Source: Metopolophium dirhodum | Taxonomy: Eukaryota; Arthropoda; Insecta; Hemiptera; Aphididae | Direction of reading: 5' to 3' | DNA length: 64,000 nt | Assembly (NCBI RefSeq): GCF_019925205.1 | Contig: NC_083560.1 | Location: 99,662,083-99,726,082, forward strand | Position numbers and translations under genes: made by a program | Notes under the pieces: model-generated | Databases searched by the model: none | What the model was told of the DNA's origin: nothing | What the model saw: only the letters and a program-made list of their open reading frames with translations | In this document: positions 44,880 through 56,653 of the stretch, piece after piece | Position numbering within the stretch: position 1 is the stretch's first letter | How the letters are laid out: every line of letters begins with the position of its first letter

Positions 44880-45809
44880 TATTGATTTGTCCGACAGATG
44901 TCGCTTCAGCTTCACAATTTCTCCACAAAAAGTTCGTATCAAAACCTGACCGCATATTTTACCGTCGTTTCCAGTCCATGGTTCATGGCATTAACACATT
45001 TAATTTGGTATTGAGTCCGTGAACATTCTGGTAATAAAAATTTAATTTTTTGTGAAGTGGCCCGTTTGTTAGTTTTTTGAAATGGTTGGTACACTTTTGA
45101 CAAACTTCATCACTAAGTTGGATTTGCCGGCTGCTTTACGTTTCTCGAGTTTTCCTATGATATCACAAAGTCGATTTTGTTGCACAATAATACGATCTGG
45201 TGGTATACGAATGGAACCGTATGTAGAAGACGTGCTCAATTTGTGTTTATTTTTAAGTACAATAAAAATATCGGATGGCTCATGTAAAGTAACTTTTAGT
45301 GGCCCAGGTTTAGGTATTTGTTTTTTGGCTTAGTATAGAGACGAATGCTGGAGCAATATTATAATAATTATATTATTTTAATAATAGCAATATTGAGTTA
45401 TAACATGTAAGACAGATTTTATAAGCGATATTTCATCTTTATTATTTCGATCAGATTCTGCAGCATTAAAAACAATTAAATTTCGTGATCTTGCCTGTCG
45501 ATCAATAACTTCGGATATTACGGTCTCGTCCACTGTAGAGTTTGAATATTTAGTACTAGACAATTCATTTTCTAGTTGGGTGACTTTATTTTCGAGCATT
45601 GAAGTACGAGCCCCCAATTCCCGCAGTTTAACAGAAACATTGTGCAGCTTCTTATTGAGTGACAAAAACGGGGATTCATATTTAGAAACCGATTGTTTAA
45701 TATCATTTACTGCCGAAAGTATGTTATTAATTTTAGATATGTAATCAGTATCTAAATTTAGGCGTAGGGAAAGTGGCGCGCCCATCGCCCAGTGCACAAC
45801 ATTGTGCAC
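44880..45809 (-). pseudogene. LINE ORF1 remnant with the start of ORF2
   Basis: From 45,809 (minus) a coiled-coil ORF1 reads SKINNILSAVNDIKQSVSKY and LGARTSMLENKVTQLENELS, then RQARSRNLIVFNAAESDRNN. Past an AT-rich break (45,345-45,390) it resumes as KIPKPGPLKVTLHEPSDIFI, then VLKNKHKL and IVQQNRLCDIIGKLEKRKAA. The ORF2 endonuclease start FYYQNVHGLNTKLNVL appears near 45,040. A Jockey/CR1-like 5' fragment, unrelated in frame and strand to the RTE LINE beside it. Confidence 0.6.
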
Positions 45810-45838
45810 TGCAGTAGCCCCACACTGACTTTAACTAG

Positions 45839-48800
45839 TTGGTGTGGCCCGGTCCTCCTGGTAGGGGGTTTAGCGTAGGGCTAACAACCCTACCTAGTAA
45901 AAAACAACTTGTTCAGGAACAAACAAATTTGCCTCGGGACAGAGTTTTTGGAAAATCGACTGGAAAACGGAAAAAGGACTTCTTTTTTGGAACTTGGAAC
46001 GTGCGTACACTATATAAATCTGGAGCGGTTCACAACATAGTGAATGAAGTTGAAAAATATAAGGTTAAATTAACAGCATTGCAAGAAATTAGATGGACCA
46101 ATACAGGGACGATAAATATTAATGAAACAACTATCATCTACGGTGGCTGTACTGAGCAACGTCAATTAGGAACGGGTTTTGCGGTACACAAAGATTTAGT
46201 CCCTGCAGTTAAAGAATTCAAAGACATCAACCCTAGAATGAGTGTCTTAACAATAGAAGCACAATGGTTTGATATAAGCTTCGTAAATGTACATGCCCCA
46301 ACGGAGGACAAATCTCAAGATGAGAAAGAAGCGTTTTATGAACAATTGGAAAATGCACTGAACTTGATTCCTAGAAATAGGATACAAATAGTTCTAGGAG
46401 ATCTAAATGCCAAAGTTGGGAAAGAAGAAATGTTTAGACAAGTGACAGGAGGACACAGTTTACACGATGAGACAAACGAAAACGGAACTAAACTAATTGA
46501 CTTTTCAATCGGGAATGGTTTAGTAATAAGGAGTACAATGTTCCCACATAAAAATATACATAAGGGAACTTGGAGGTCACCTGATGGAAGATATACTAAC
46601 CAAATAGACCATATCCTGGTCAATTCAAGATTTAAAAACTGTATCCAAGATGTCAGATCGATTAGAGGGGCAGACTCGGACTCAGATCACTATCTCATAA
46701 GAGGTAAAATGAAAATAAAGCTCAAAAACGCCCTCATACACGTATGGAACAACTTACTAGGTATGACGTAGCAAAACTAGATGACCCAAACTGTATAAAT
46801 ACCTTCAGACAAAAAATATGTCAAGAATTTATTAACTACGATTTTAAGAGCATGGTTACGGTAGATGAGAAGTGGAATAAAGCTAAGGATATATTAAACA
46901 AAATATCTGATGATGTACTAGGAAAACAAAAAAAAAAACAAAAAAACCATGGTTTAACTACACATGTATGAAAGCCCTAAAACGGAAAAAAAGAAAGTAG
47001 AAAACAGTGGCTTAACGACATAGACAACGTAGAAAAAGAAAACAACTACATAATATGCAAAAAAGAAGTAAACAATATAATCAGATACGAAAAACGAAGA
47101 TATACTAAGAACATGCTAGAAGAAACAGAAGAATACCAAAAAATGAATAGGTCACGTCTGCTATTCCAAAATATCAATGCACTTAGAAAAGGATTCAAGA
47201 AACAGGAAAAGTTCCTAAAAAATTGCGATGGTATGTTAATTACGGACCCAATTGATATCTTAGATAAATGGAAAGACTACTTTGAGAACCTCCTTAATTG
47301 CGACGAACCCATAGACACATTTAATTGGACTGACGTAGAACCAAACGAAAGCGAATATCTTCCACCATCCAGAATTGAGATAGCAGAACAAATTAAGAGG
47401 TTAAAAAATCATAAGACTCCAGGTAAAGATGGAATCCAGGCTGAGATTCTAAAAAATTTAGATGAAGAAGCCATATCCAACATACATAACCTAGTAGAAT
47501 TAGTCTGGAAAGAAGAAAAAATCCCGGAAGATTGGAGAACCGCTCTAGTATGTCCTATATACAAAAAAAAACGATCCACTCGAGTGTAATAATTATAGGG
47601 GCATCGCTCTACTTAATAGAACATACAAAGTCTTGTCGTATTGCATCCTTGATAGGATTAAACCAATCTCCGAAGGAATACTGGGAGACTACCAAGGAGG
47701 TTTTAGACCAAATAGATCCACCACAGACCAAATATTTACTATTAGACAGATATTTCAGAAAATGTGGGAATTTGATAAGGAGGTATATACTTTGTTTGTA
47801 GACTTTGAGAAAGCATACGATTCTATACATAGACCAACACTATTTAAGATATTAAAAGAGTTCAATATGCCAAAAAAGTTAATTAACCTGATTAAAGCGA
47901 CAATGGAAAATTCTGAAATAAAAATAAAAATAGCGAACTCTACATCTAAACCGTTCAAAGTAACTTCTGGTTTAAGGCAAGGGGATGCATTATCTCCAAT
48001 CCTTTTTAACCTAGTTCTGGAAAAGGTTGTCAGAGATATGAACATATCAGAAGGTGTAACTTTAGGACAGTCAAAGATAGGCCTGCTAGCATATTCCGAC
48101 GATATTGCCATCTTAGGAGACAATATCGAAATAGTAAAAATACATTGTACAAAACTGATGGATGCGGCGAATAAAGTTGGTCTCAGAATAAATGATAAAA
48201 AGACAGAATATATGAAACTAAACAGAAAAGACAGGACGTATCGCCACGGGGAGAGTATGAATGTAGATGGACATATATTCCAAAGAGTTCCACAATTTAA
48301 ATACTTAGGTGTCCTCTTAACTCAGGACAATGAGTTAAAAGTAGAGATTTCCAAAAGAATGCAAATGGCCAATAACTGCTATTTTGGTGTGGGAACCCTG
48401 CTAAAATCGAGATCAATATCTTTGAACTTAAAAATAAAAATATACATGACATTAATACGTCCTGTCGTCAGAAACATGGGCACCAAGAAAAATAGAGGAA
48501 ATAAAACTAGACACATTTGAAAGAAAAATTTTTAAGACGTATATACGGACCCTGTTTCGACTCAAGAACCCAAGAGTGGAGAATTCGAACCAATGAAGAA
48601 CTACAGAACTTATTTCAGAGACCATGTATTTCAAACGAAATCAAAAAAAGAAGACTGTTGTGGGCAGGCCACGCCTGGAGGAAAAAAGACGCTATGATTA
48701 ACACAGTAATCAGGGAAGAACCGAAAGGAAAGAGACCACTAGGTAGACCACGCCTAAGATGGGAAGATTGTGTGAGGAAAGATGTTAAAGATGTTAAAGA

Positions 48801-48890
48801 TGTTAAAGAGGTTGATCCAGGAGCAAACTGGAGAGAAATAGCAGAAAATAGAATAAATTGGAGGGAAATTTGTTTTGCGAGATGGTCTTA
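45839..48890 (+). pseudogene. RTE-type endonuclease/reverse transcriptase, several frameshifts
   Basis: The endonuclease (CFDP2-like), 45,839-46,750, has FFFGTWNVRTLYKSG, ALQEIRWT, IVLGDLNAKVGKEE and DSDHYLI. A linker in two further frames runs to about 47,580 (DKWKDYFENLLNC, KNHKTPGKDGIQAEILKN). The reverse transcriptase, 47,580-48,490, has YQGGFRPNRSTTDQIFTIRQ, LFVDFEKAYDSIHR, GLRQGDALSPILFNLVLEKV and YSDDIAILGD (Ser in place of the usual Ala). The RTE-style C-terminus at 48,517-48,890 reads RRLLWAGHAWRKKD and KRPLGRPRLRWEDCVRKD. Breaks fall near 46,750, 46,970, 47,585 and 48,485. A short KDV repeat lies at 48,780-48,810. Confidence 0.85.
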
Positions 48891-48905
48891 AAGGCCGAAA
48901 CCCCC
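45839..48905 (+). mobile_element. RTE/BovB-like non-LTR retrotransposon
   Basis: A single decayed coding region runs from a leader (GGTGTGGCCCGGTCCTCCTG) to a C-run and A-run at 48,900-48,926, which may mark the 3' tail. Its 5' end abuts the minus-strand LINE fragment. No clear target duplication was found. Confidence 0.75.
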
Positions 48906-48929
48906 CCCCCCCCAAAAAAAAAAAAATCA

Positions 48930-49480
48930 GTATCTAAAACTGGTTGCGTAACCGGATATTTTCTAACTTTAAGTCTTGCACACTCACAAACGGTTTACAG
49001 CCACGAAGTACAACTAAGTTCTACAACTAGTTCTAAGATTATTGCCGGTTAAACTAGAGATAGATGAACAAGCAATATGGAATGGCTTAGAGCAAAATGA
49101 ACATTTAACACAGTCGGAATCAGCCAACACACAATTGCAATTTGAACAATTCATGCTATAATGTATAGATAACGGAGCGGACAAAAACTGTAAACGACTA
49201 GTCCGAATGAATGTCTGATTACAACTGAATATATTTGGTGATGCATTGGTTCTTGCTCCAATAAAATAATTAGTAAATATTTATTTTAAATATTTACATT
49301 GCTCAACAATAAATAATAATTTAGTATTCATTATTATTACGTATAGGATTTTCTATCGTAGATAAATATCCCACAGGATCTGCTATTCCTAGTAATAGTT
49401 CTGGATTGTAGTCAGCATCTAGTATTGGCGCCAATGGCTCTTGATTTCTCAAATTATGTATAAGTAGGTACATGCAGTGA
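48930..49480. pseudogene. Two unrecognised coding-like remnants
   Basis: On plus, about 49,045-49,200 reads KLEIDEQAIWNGLEQNEHLT then QSESANTQLQFEQFML. On minus, 49,477-49,321 reads HNLRNQEPLAPILDADYNPE and then LLLGIADPVGYLS. The minus piece faintly resembles a Harbinger-type transposase C-terminus, with an LHN-like motif near its start. Neither can be named with confidence. Confidence 0.25.
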
Positions 49481-49509
49481 TGTAAAAATACTATATTTTA
49501 TTTTTCAAT

Positions 49510-50331
49510 TGTATAATACGTGTATAATACATGTATAGGGTTTTAAAATTTCATGAAATTTATTTTCTTGAAATATTTCATTTCCATGAAAAATAAAAAT
49601 AAAATGTTTATTATATCTAAAAGTTTATAGTCGTCAAATTCCAAGTGAACATTTTTAAAAGTTTGTTTGTTGTATGAAACAAACAAAATATGTAACATAT
49701 TTACATATAATTTATAAGTTGTTTAACAAATCTGTAATATAACAAATTTAAACATTGTCTTTTAACTCTTAAGTTACAAACTCATAAACCAAATCAACAT
49801 CATAACATATTGATGAGAGCCATGGCTTTACGAATGCATACTATACTATATTATAATTATATTATATTATATTCACAATGTATACAGATGTAAACCACTC
49901 TTATAACAGTCGTGAATCATGACCTTTTACAATATACAAAATATGATCTATGTATTAAATAAAAGAGTCCAGAACACCTTCACATAATCACATCACTCAG
50001 TCACATACAAACACATATACGACTTTTGTACCTACACCTAATAATTACTGAAAACATACACTATTATTTCATTTACTGGTTGAAATTGACTTAAACTTTA
50101 TTTCAAACCATTATCATTTGGATCATATAAATGAATATTTTTCAGCACTACAAATATGTTTCTCTTTATTTATAAATGTGTAATCAATATATTATTTACC
50201 TAATTATTTATAACCAAACACGTTTAAAAGAAGAGAAAATATTCTTCATAATTTCATTGAAATATTTCAAGAAGAGTGAAATTTTCAATTTTGAAATATT
50301 TCAAATTCAGAACCCTAATGTATTATACGTG
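49510..50331. mobile_element. Inverted-repeat-bounded non-coding element
   Basis: The left end TATAATACATGTATAGGGTT (49,524) pairs with the reverse complement of the right end near 50,311-50,328 (CACGTATAATACAT, TAGGGTTCT). Both ends continue into ATTTCATG/GAAATATTTC blocks like those in the 2.3-kb MITE. No open frame or exact target duplication was found. Confidence 0.5.
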
Positions 50332-50458
50332 TTTTACAAAACTCTAGTCTAATAGCAATATCCAATCATTATTGTGGTCGCTTGCGTTATCATTAGGTAT
50401 TTAACTTGTTTGTGCTAGACGTCTGTTTATCTGAATAATCAATTTTATTGTATTCACA

Positions 50459-51830
50459 ATGAACGAATTCACTAAATATTTAAAAAATAATAACTTCACT
50501 GTGGTTCTATCAAATGAAATAGGTATCAAATACAAATGAAAAGACATCAATTCTTGAGCATATATTAATGATGTAAATGAAGTTGAAAAACTAATTAACA
50601 AAAACTCATTGGATTCGTGTAAGTCAGTGTAATCCATCAAGGTAAGTAAAAATAGTTCTTATTAATTGATTAATTACTATTTGAGAAATCTTTTTTTTTT
50701 GTTTTTTAGAAATATATAGAGTAATATTGAGTATGCTAGCACAGTTAAGTAAATAAAGTAAAATCTAATGAAACATAAGAAACACATTCTGTGATATCAA
50801 AAATAACATACTAATAAAAAAAAAACAACCTTAACACCAGAAAAAATCATGTTTTTGTTAAAAGAGCCTCCACTTTGTGCTAAAATAAGAAAGTCATAAT
50901 CATTCTGTCAATATAAGTGGTTCATAGACATTTTTACGGATTACACCTGAGGTAATTAACTAGTTTTATTTTAATAAATTGTTTAATAATGTGCTTTTTA
51001 CATCAAATATAAATACATAAAGATGTTGACATGTTGTAATGCTGTTAAGGTTTATTAATTGGTTATACTAATATATAATATAACAAAACCAATATAAAGC
51101 ATTATAGTAATAACTTATTAACTATTGTTAAAGAATTTTAAATTTAAAAATGTGCTTTATTTTAAATACAGGTACCCTAGGTACACACATATTTGAAAGA
51201 ATAATTATTTTTTTTTTTTAAATATTATTTTTAATATTATATAAATAATTCAAAATAAATGTTAAATTAAATAGTTTTGCTTATTATTTAAAGGTGGAAC
51301 AAGTGTTTAATATGTATTTTGGGAATCGCTGCTGAAGTGATAGGCCTATATGAAAGCAAAATATTATTGGATAAAAATTGTTGGGAGACTTTAGCAAATG
51401 GCTCAAAAAACCCAATAAAGAAACTTTGGCGTATTTACACAAAACATGGCAAAAAAGACCTTTGGTTGTGTAAATAACCGATTAAAAAATTAAAAAGACT
51501 CAATCATATGCTGAAAAAGGTAAAATATTTGTTCATAACCGAATATAATCGAATAATTTTTAAACATCAATATTTACTTTAAACATTAACTAATACTCTG
51601 ATGACATTTGACTATACCATTTAAATTTGATTTTTTTATAAGTACTAAATTGGAATGTTTTTTTTAGGTATTTCAATAATAATACATGAAGAAAAACCAT
51701 GGGCAGTCTTGGTAGTTACTCCACTCATAAAGAGTCCACCGAGTCCAACATTTGTCATCCTCCAAAGAACTTATTTTTTGTAATAGCACAAGTAGCCGTG
51801 ATACTAAGGAGTCTTATTTAATTTTTGATT
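50459..51830 (+). pseudogene. MULE-like transposase gene remnant, three exon-like pieces
   Basis: Piece 1 (50,459-50,640): MNEFTKYLKNNNFTVVLSNE, then NDVNEVEKLINKNSLDSC, with TGA and TGA stops, ending at a GTAAGT. Piece 2 (about 51,292-51,475): IAAEVIGLYESKILLDKNCW and KLWRIYTKHGKKDLWL. Piece 3 (about 51,669-51,825) follows TTTTTTTAG: EEKPWAVLVVTPLIK, then in another frame SSKELIFCNSTSSRDTKESY. The last segment resembles MULE/SWIM-type proteins, where the usual Asp is Asn here. Family assignment is from memory and tentative. Confidence 0.35.
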
Positions 51831-51856
51831 TTAACCATTTTTTAATAAAATATATA

Positions 51857-51910
51857 TGTCGCCGCCGCGACAATACGGCAATAGCGCGATAGACATCACC
51901 ACCGACCGGA

Positions 51911-51954
<44 letters not shown>

Positions 51955-53065
51955 CTCATCTCCATGTTTATATTTGTATTGTTTTATTTCTGTTTAATTG
52001 TGTCAGCTGTGTATTGTGAATTATATAATATGTAGATTGTGCGCGACTAGATACCAGCCGCCGCCGTCTAGCTGGAACGAGAGCAATTACCACGGCCGCC
52101 TATCCCACCAGTTCGTTACAAATGGTCAACGCGACTAGTTATCTTACTTGTACGTGCCCGAATCGCCGCAAGTTAATAAGTTACATTATATTATAATGCT
52201 CACGGGCGCGAATCGCCAGTAATTATTAATTTATACTTTTTATGGCTCAAATAGCCATACATTTTTGTTTTTTCTGTGGGCGCTAATCGCCAAAAAAGTG
52301 CGTTTGTTATACCTAAGCATAATATCTCATTATTATTGTTAATTGTGACCGTGTGTGCAAATCATAGCGGACCTTTATATTATTTTTCAAAGTCGATTAT
52401 TTATTTATTTATTATTATTCTGTTATAAGAGCGCAAATCGCTGCATTTTATTATTATCTGTGAGCGCAAGTGCGCATTTTTATATTATTTAAAATTATAT
52501 TGTTTTTAGTATGTGCTAAGCACTACTGTGTATTATTTTGTATTTTCGATATTCTCTGTATCATTTTTATAGGATAGGAGCAGCTGGCCAGCCGTGCTCC
52601 GCCTAAATTGTGAGTAATATTATTTATTATCTATATACTAGCCATAGCTCAAATAGCTGGCACATACTATTATTATATTTTGTTGGGCCAGAAGGGCTAT
52701 AATATTACCACTTATATTTTTATACCTTCATGTTGCTGTGATTTTTGTTATATTCTTGTATCCTTAACTCATTATTATTTGTGTACAATACAACAACAAC
52801 ATTTTACCAGCAACCGTGTTACCATTTCATAGTTACCTTCCGTCCAATAGTTTTAAGCTTATAGTACACTCTCACATATACACACACTTACACATCACCA
52901 CACCACATAGCTCACTAGTATTTGCGCGGCGAACCCAACCAATTCTAGCTGAGCTATAACACATAAACACACAAAAACAAAGGTCGGTCGGTGTGTGAGT
53001 ATTGCGCGCGACGTACACGGCGATCGGGCCACGGCCTAATCATTGTTCCCTACCCGGCGCAAACA
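51857..53065 (+). repeat. BEL 5' LTR
   Basis: It starts TGTCGCCGCCGCGACAATAC and ends CCCGGCGCAAACA. A 40-bp (AC)n run lies at 51,911-51,953. Short motifs of the form GCGCGAATCGCC, GCGCTAATCGCC, GCGCAAATCGC and CTCAAATAGC recur. The primer-binding site should begin at about 53,066 (TTTTGGTGACC); the tRNA was not assigned. Confidence 0.95.
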
Positions 53066-53338
53066 TTTTGGTGACCTCGACGTGATCGCGTTAATTACGT
53101 ATCGCGATTATTATACTATTATTACTATTATCGCAGCTCATAACATACGTAGTGCATAAAATTCAATGCAATATAACTAAAATTGAATTTTATTGTCATG
53201 GTGTTGTAGCTACGTAATATTGCACTTAGCGAAACTTATTATTTTTATTATAGATCCGCTTCTTGTTTTTTACGACACACTTGATTTAGGATCGAGCTGG
53301 CAGTACTTCTGTAATATAAATTTAGTCATAATATAGCA

Positions 53339-54403
53339 ATGGTTTTAGACGCAGAGACGCTGAAGGTGTTGTCTGAACTCAGACGTAAACGTGGTGTGGT
53401 CAAGGGTGCACTCACCCGTACGTTGAAATTTATCAATAGCTTCGATCCAAGGACTGAGGCCTTGTCACTGTTAGAATTTAGGCAAGAAGAGTTACCTCAA
53501 ATAAATAGAAAATTCGACGATGTACAATCAGAGATAGAACTACTCAATACTGAGGATCCGCTTGAGGAAGAGAAGGAAAGAGAAGAGTTTGAAAAAAACT
53601 ATTTTGCCGCACGCTCTAAAATCCAGGAAACTATAACTAACGAAAGGCGTCATAATGCTTCAGGTCATGATACTTCACATAACTCGAATACGTCAACAAA
53701 CCAGTCACGAATACAATTACCACCAATAAAAATTCCGGAGTTCAGCGGGAACATTCAGGATTGGGAACCTTTTTTCGACTCTTTCCGATCTGTGATACAC
53801 GAGGAAAATAGTTTTACATCGGCTCATAAATTTTACTACCTTAGATCATATCTTACTGGTGCAGCTCTAGATCTAATCAAAGCGGTCCCCATGACGGATG
53901 CCAACTATTATGTGGTGATTGAACGGCTTAAGCAAAGATATGACAATAAGAGCCTAACCATACAGTCTCACATCAAATCATTATTAGAATCTCCCCACGT
54001 AGAAAATGCAACCGCAACCGAGCTTCAGCAACTACATTCACATGTATGCACGCATATTGCAGCTCTTAAGGCATTAGATCAACCTGTGGACAAATGGGAT
54101 GCCTGGCTAATAACTATCATTAGCATGAGGTTAGACAAGGACACGTTACATGGATGGCAACTACATCAGAGGAATACACAGCTCCCAAGGTATGTAGATC
54201 TAGAAGAATTTCTTGCAGGCCGCTGTGTGGCAATGGAAACCTCCTACCAATTTTGTTCCAAACGGGAGGGAACCGACACTAACTCTGTACCTCGTCAGAG
54301 GTCAAAAAGATACAAGAGCAATAACAACTCTCCAAAATTGACACTATTAACCAACAAAAATGACCGCGAAAATAAGTGTACTCTCTGCTCGGGTAAACAT
54401 TAG
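53339..54403 (+). pseudogene. BEL gag portion (frame continues into pol after TAG)
   Basis: The start ATG at 53,339 gives MVLDAETLKVLSELRRKRGV. Residues 120-300 hold the capsid-like DUF1759/retrotrans-gag region (LPPIKIPEFSGNIQDWEPFF, FYYLRSYLTGAALDLI). The C-terminal end enters a Cys/His motif (CTLCSGKH). TAG at 54,401-54,403 (codon 355) stops the frame, which continues in register as LFFCDSFKELDVNSRL. Readthrough, as at some retroviral gag-pol junctions, is conceivable. However, the stop lies inside a zinc-binding motif upstream of the CCHC knuckle, so mutation is more likely. Confidence 0.85.
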
Positions 54404-56653
54404 TTATTTTTCTGCGACTCATTCAAGGAGTTAGACGTCAACAGTCGATTGACAGTGGTAAGAGATGCAAAACTCTGCTTCAACTGTCTGTCACCGTACC
54501 ACTCAAAGGATTATTGTAAATCAAAATATAGTTGTCAAACATGTAAGGGCAGGCACAACACCCTACTCCATCAAGAGAGGAAATCAGGATCAACAAGACA
54601 GAAGGAGGACGACCTTCCAAGCTCATCAAAGGAAGATACCTCGCCGAGCAACAGTCAGAAAGTGTCCATGCCAGCTCAAGCAACAAGTGAACACGTATTT
54701 TTAGCAACAGTAGTAGTCACCGTAAAGGACAGCAACGGTTCTTATCACAAGTGTCGAGCCGTCCTGGACAGTGGCTCACAAGTAAACTTTATTTCAAGGG
54801 AGCTTTCGATAGTTTTAGGATTAAAACAGAGAACAAACGTCCTACCAATATGCGGTATTGGTACCAGCAAGACTCAATCGGGTGCAAATGTACACGTAAC
54901 CGTAAGTTCCTCCGTCAAGAAATTTGATGTCGAAATAACCTGTCACATATTGCCTGTCATAGTGAATGACTTATCTGCTATACCAACTCCAAGGGATGGT
55001 TGGAACATTCCTAATGAATTTGTACCGTTCCTAGCAGATCCAACAATCTGTGAATCGGGATCGATTGACCTTTTAATTGGAAGTGCCCTTTTCTTCGACT
55101 TGATAGGAACCGAGCGTATTCCACTTATCACAGGGAAGCTTTATCTACAAGATAGTAAATTTGGTTGGATTGTAACTGGAGTAATCGATGCAACTTGTCT
55201 TTTAAATATTGGAGAAACTCTACAGAGAGATTCGGATGTCAATGACAGGACAGAAGATTCGATACATTACGACAACTCTAAGTGTAATCAGAGGTTCTTG
55301 GAAGATGACAAGGCTCTACATCATTTCCAGAACAACACGCGACGCAATGAAGAAGGTCGGTTCATTGTTCGATTACCTATCAATATCTCAACAGACTTGC
55401 TCGGTAACACGCTAATAATGGCAACCACACGGTTTTTGAGCGTGGAGAGGAGGCTTCAAGGGGATGACAAGCTAAGAACAGAATATACAAGGTTCATGAA
55501 AGAATATCTCGAGATGGGTCACATGAAAGAAGTTCAAAATGAAGTTGAGTCGCCGGTCCGATCTTGTTATTTACCACACCATGCGGTACAAAAGGAGTCA
55601 AGCTTAACGACTAAAATTAGGGTTGTATTTGATGCCTCAGCAAGGAGCTCTTCCGGAGTATCGTTAAACGATATATTGATGCATGGTCCAACAGTACAAG
55701 CAGATGTCTTCACCATATTGGCTAGATTTAGAATGCACCAATATACATTGATGGCTGATATCGAAAAAATGTTTCGACAAGTAGCAATCGATGAAAGGGA
55801 CTGGAACTTGCAGCGAATTGTATGGAGAGATTCACATACTGAACCATTAAAAACATTCAATCTAACGACTGTAACATATGGCATGAAACCAGCGTCATTT
55901 CTTGCAACACAATGCCTTGTAACCTTAGCTCATCTGGTACACAACGAATATCCAAGAGCCTCAGAAGTTATCAAAAATGATATATACATGGATGATTTGA
56001 TGACAGGAGCTGAGACTGAAGAGGATTGTATAAAATTACAACAAGAACTAAACACTATCTTAATTTCCGCCAAACTTCCACTACGTAAATGGTGTTCAAA
56101 TTCCACTAAGGTGCTACAACACTTTGGCAAGGGAGAGGCTGATCCACTATACACCTTGGAAATAAAGGATGGTGACACAGTGAAATCACTTGGGTTACAG
56201 TGGAGACCACATCAAGATGAATTCCATTTCAACATAGCCATGGATTCAACAAGATCAAGATGTACTAAGAGAACTCTCCTTTCCGATCTAAACCGAGTAT
56301 TTGATCCACTCGGGTTTCTAGCACCTGTGCTACTCAAAGGAAAAATATTCATGCAGCAAATTTGGGCGTTGAAGGTTGAGTGGGATAGTCCACTCTCTGC
56401 AGACGTTATAGAGAGATGGAAAACATTCATGCGAGACCTAGAGACATTAAAGAACATCTGCATACCAAGAAAGGTGATACCAGCCGTCTGCAATTTTATC
56501 GAGTTTCATGGCTTTTGCGACGCGTCTGAAGAAGCATACGGAGCATGCATTTACATAAGAACGAGAGGAACCAACGAAACATATCATGCACAGATCATGT
56601 GTGCCAAAACTCGTGTAGCGCCGCTAAAGGCAATGACAATACCACGTCTTTAG
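54404..56653 (+). pseudogene. BEL pol: zinc knuckles, protease, reverse transcriptase, start of RNase H
   Basis: Numbered from the gag ATG: a CCHC knuckle at codons 380-393 (CFNCLSPYHSKDYC), a second C/H cluster, and the aspartic protease with DSG at about 477 (CRAVLDSGSQVNFI). The reverse transcriptase follows with MADIEKMFRQVAIDERDW and catalytic YMDDL at about 883. RNase H starts at FHGFCDASEEAYGACIYIR. TAG at 56,651-56,653 (codon 1105) stands where BEL elements have Glu in IPRLELNGALL. The reading frame is otherwise uninterrupted over 2.2 kb. Confidence 0.9.

Noticed and set aside
45082..45333. 83-codon plus-strand frame
   Set aside because: It is antisense to the LINE ORF1 remnant, whose minus-strand reading has recognisable ORF1 content.
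54401..54403. Programmed gag-pol readthrough as the main interpretation of the BEL TAG
   Set aside because: The stop falls before the CCHC knuckle, in a Cys/His motif, and a second TAG clearly replaces a conserved Glu later. Mutation is the simpler reading, though comparison of copies is needed.
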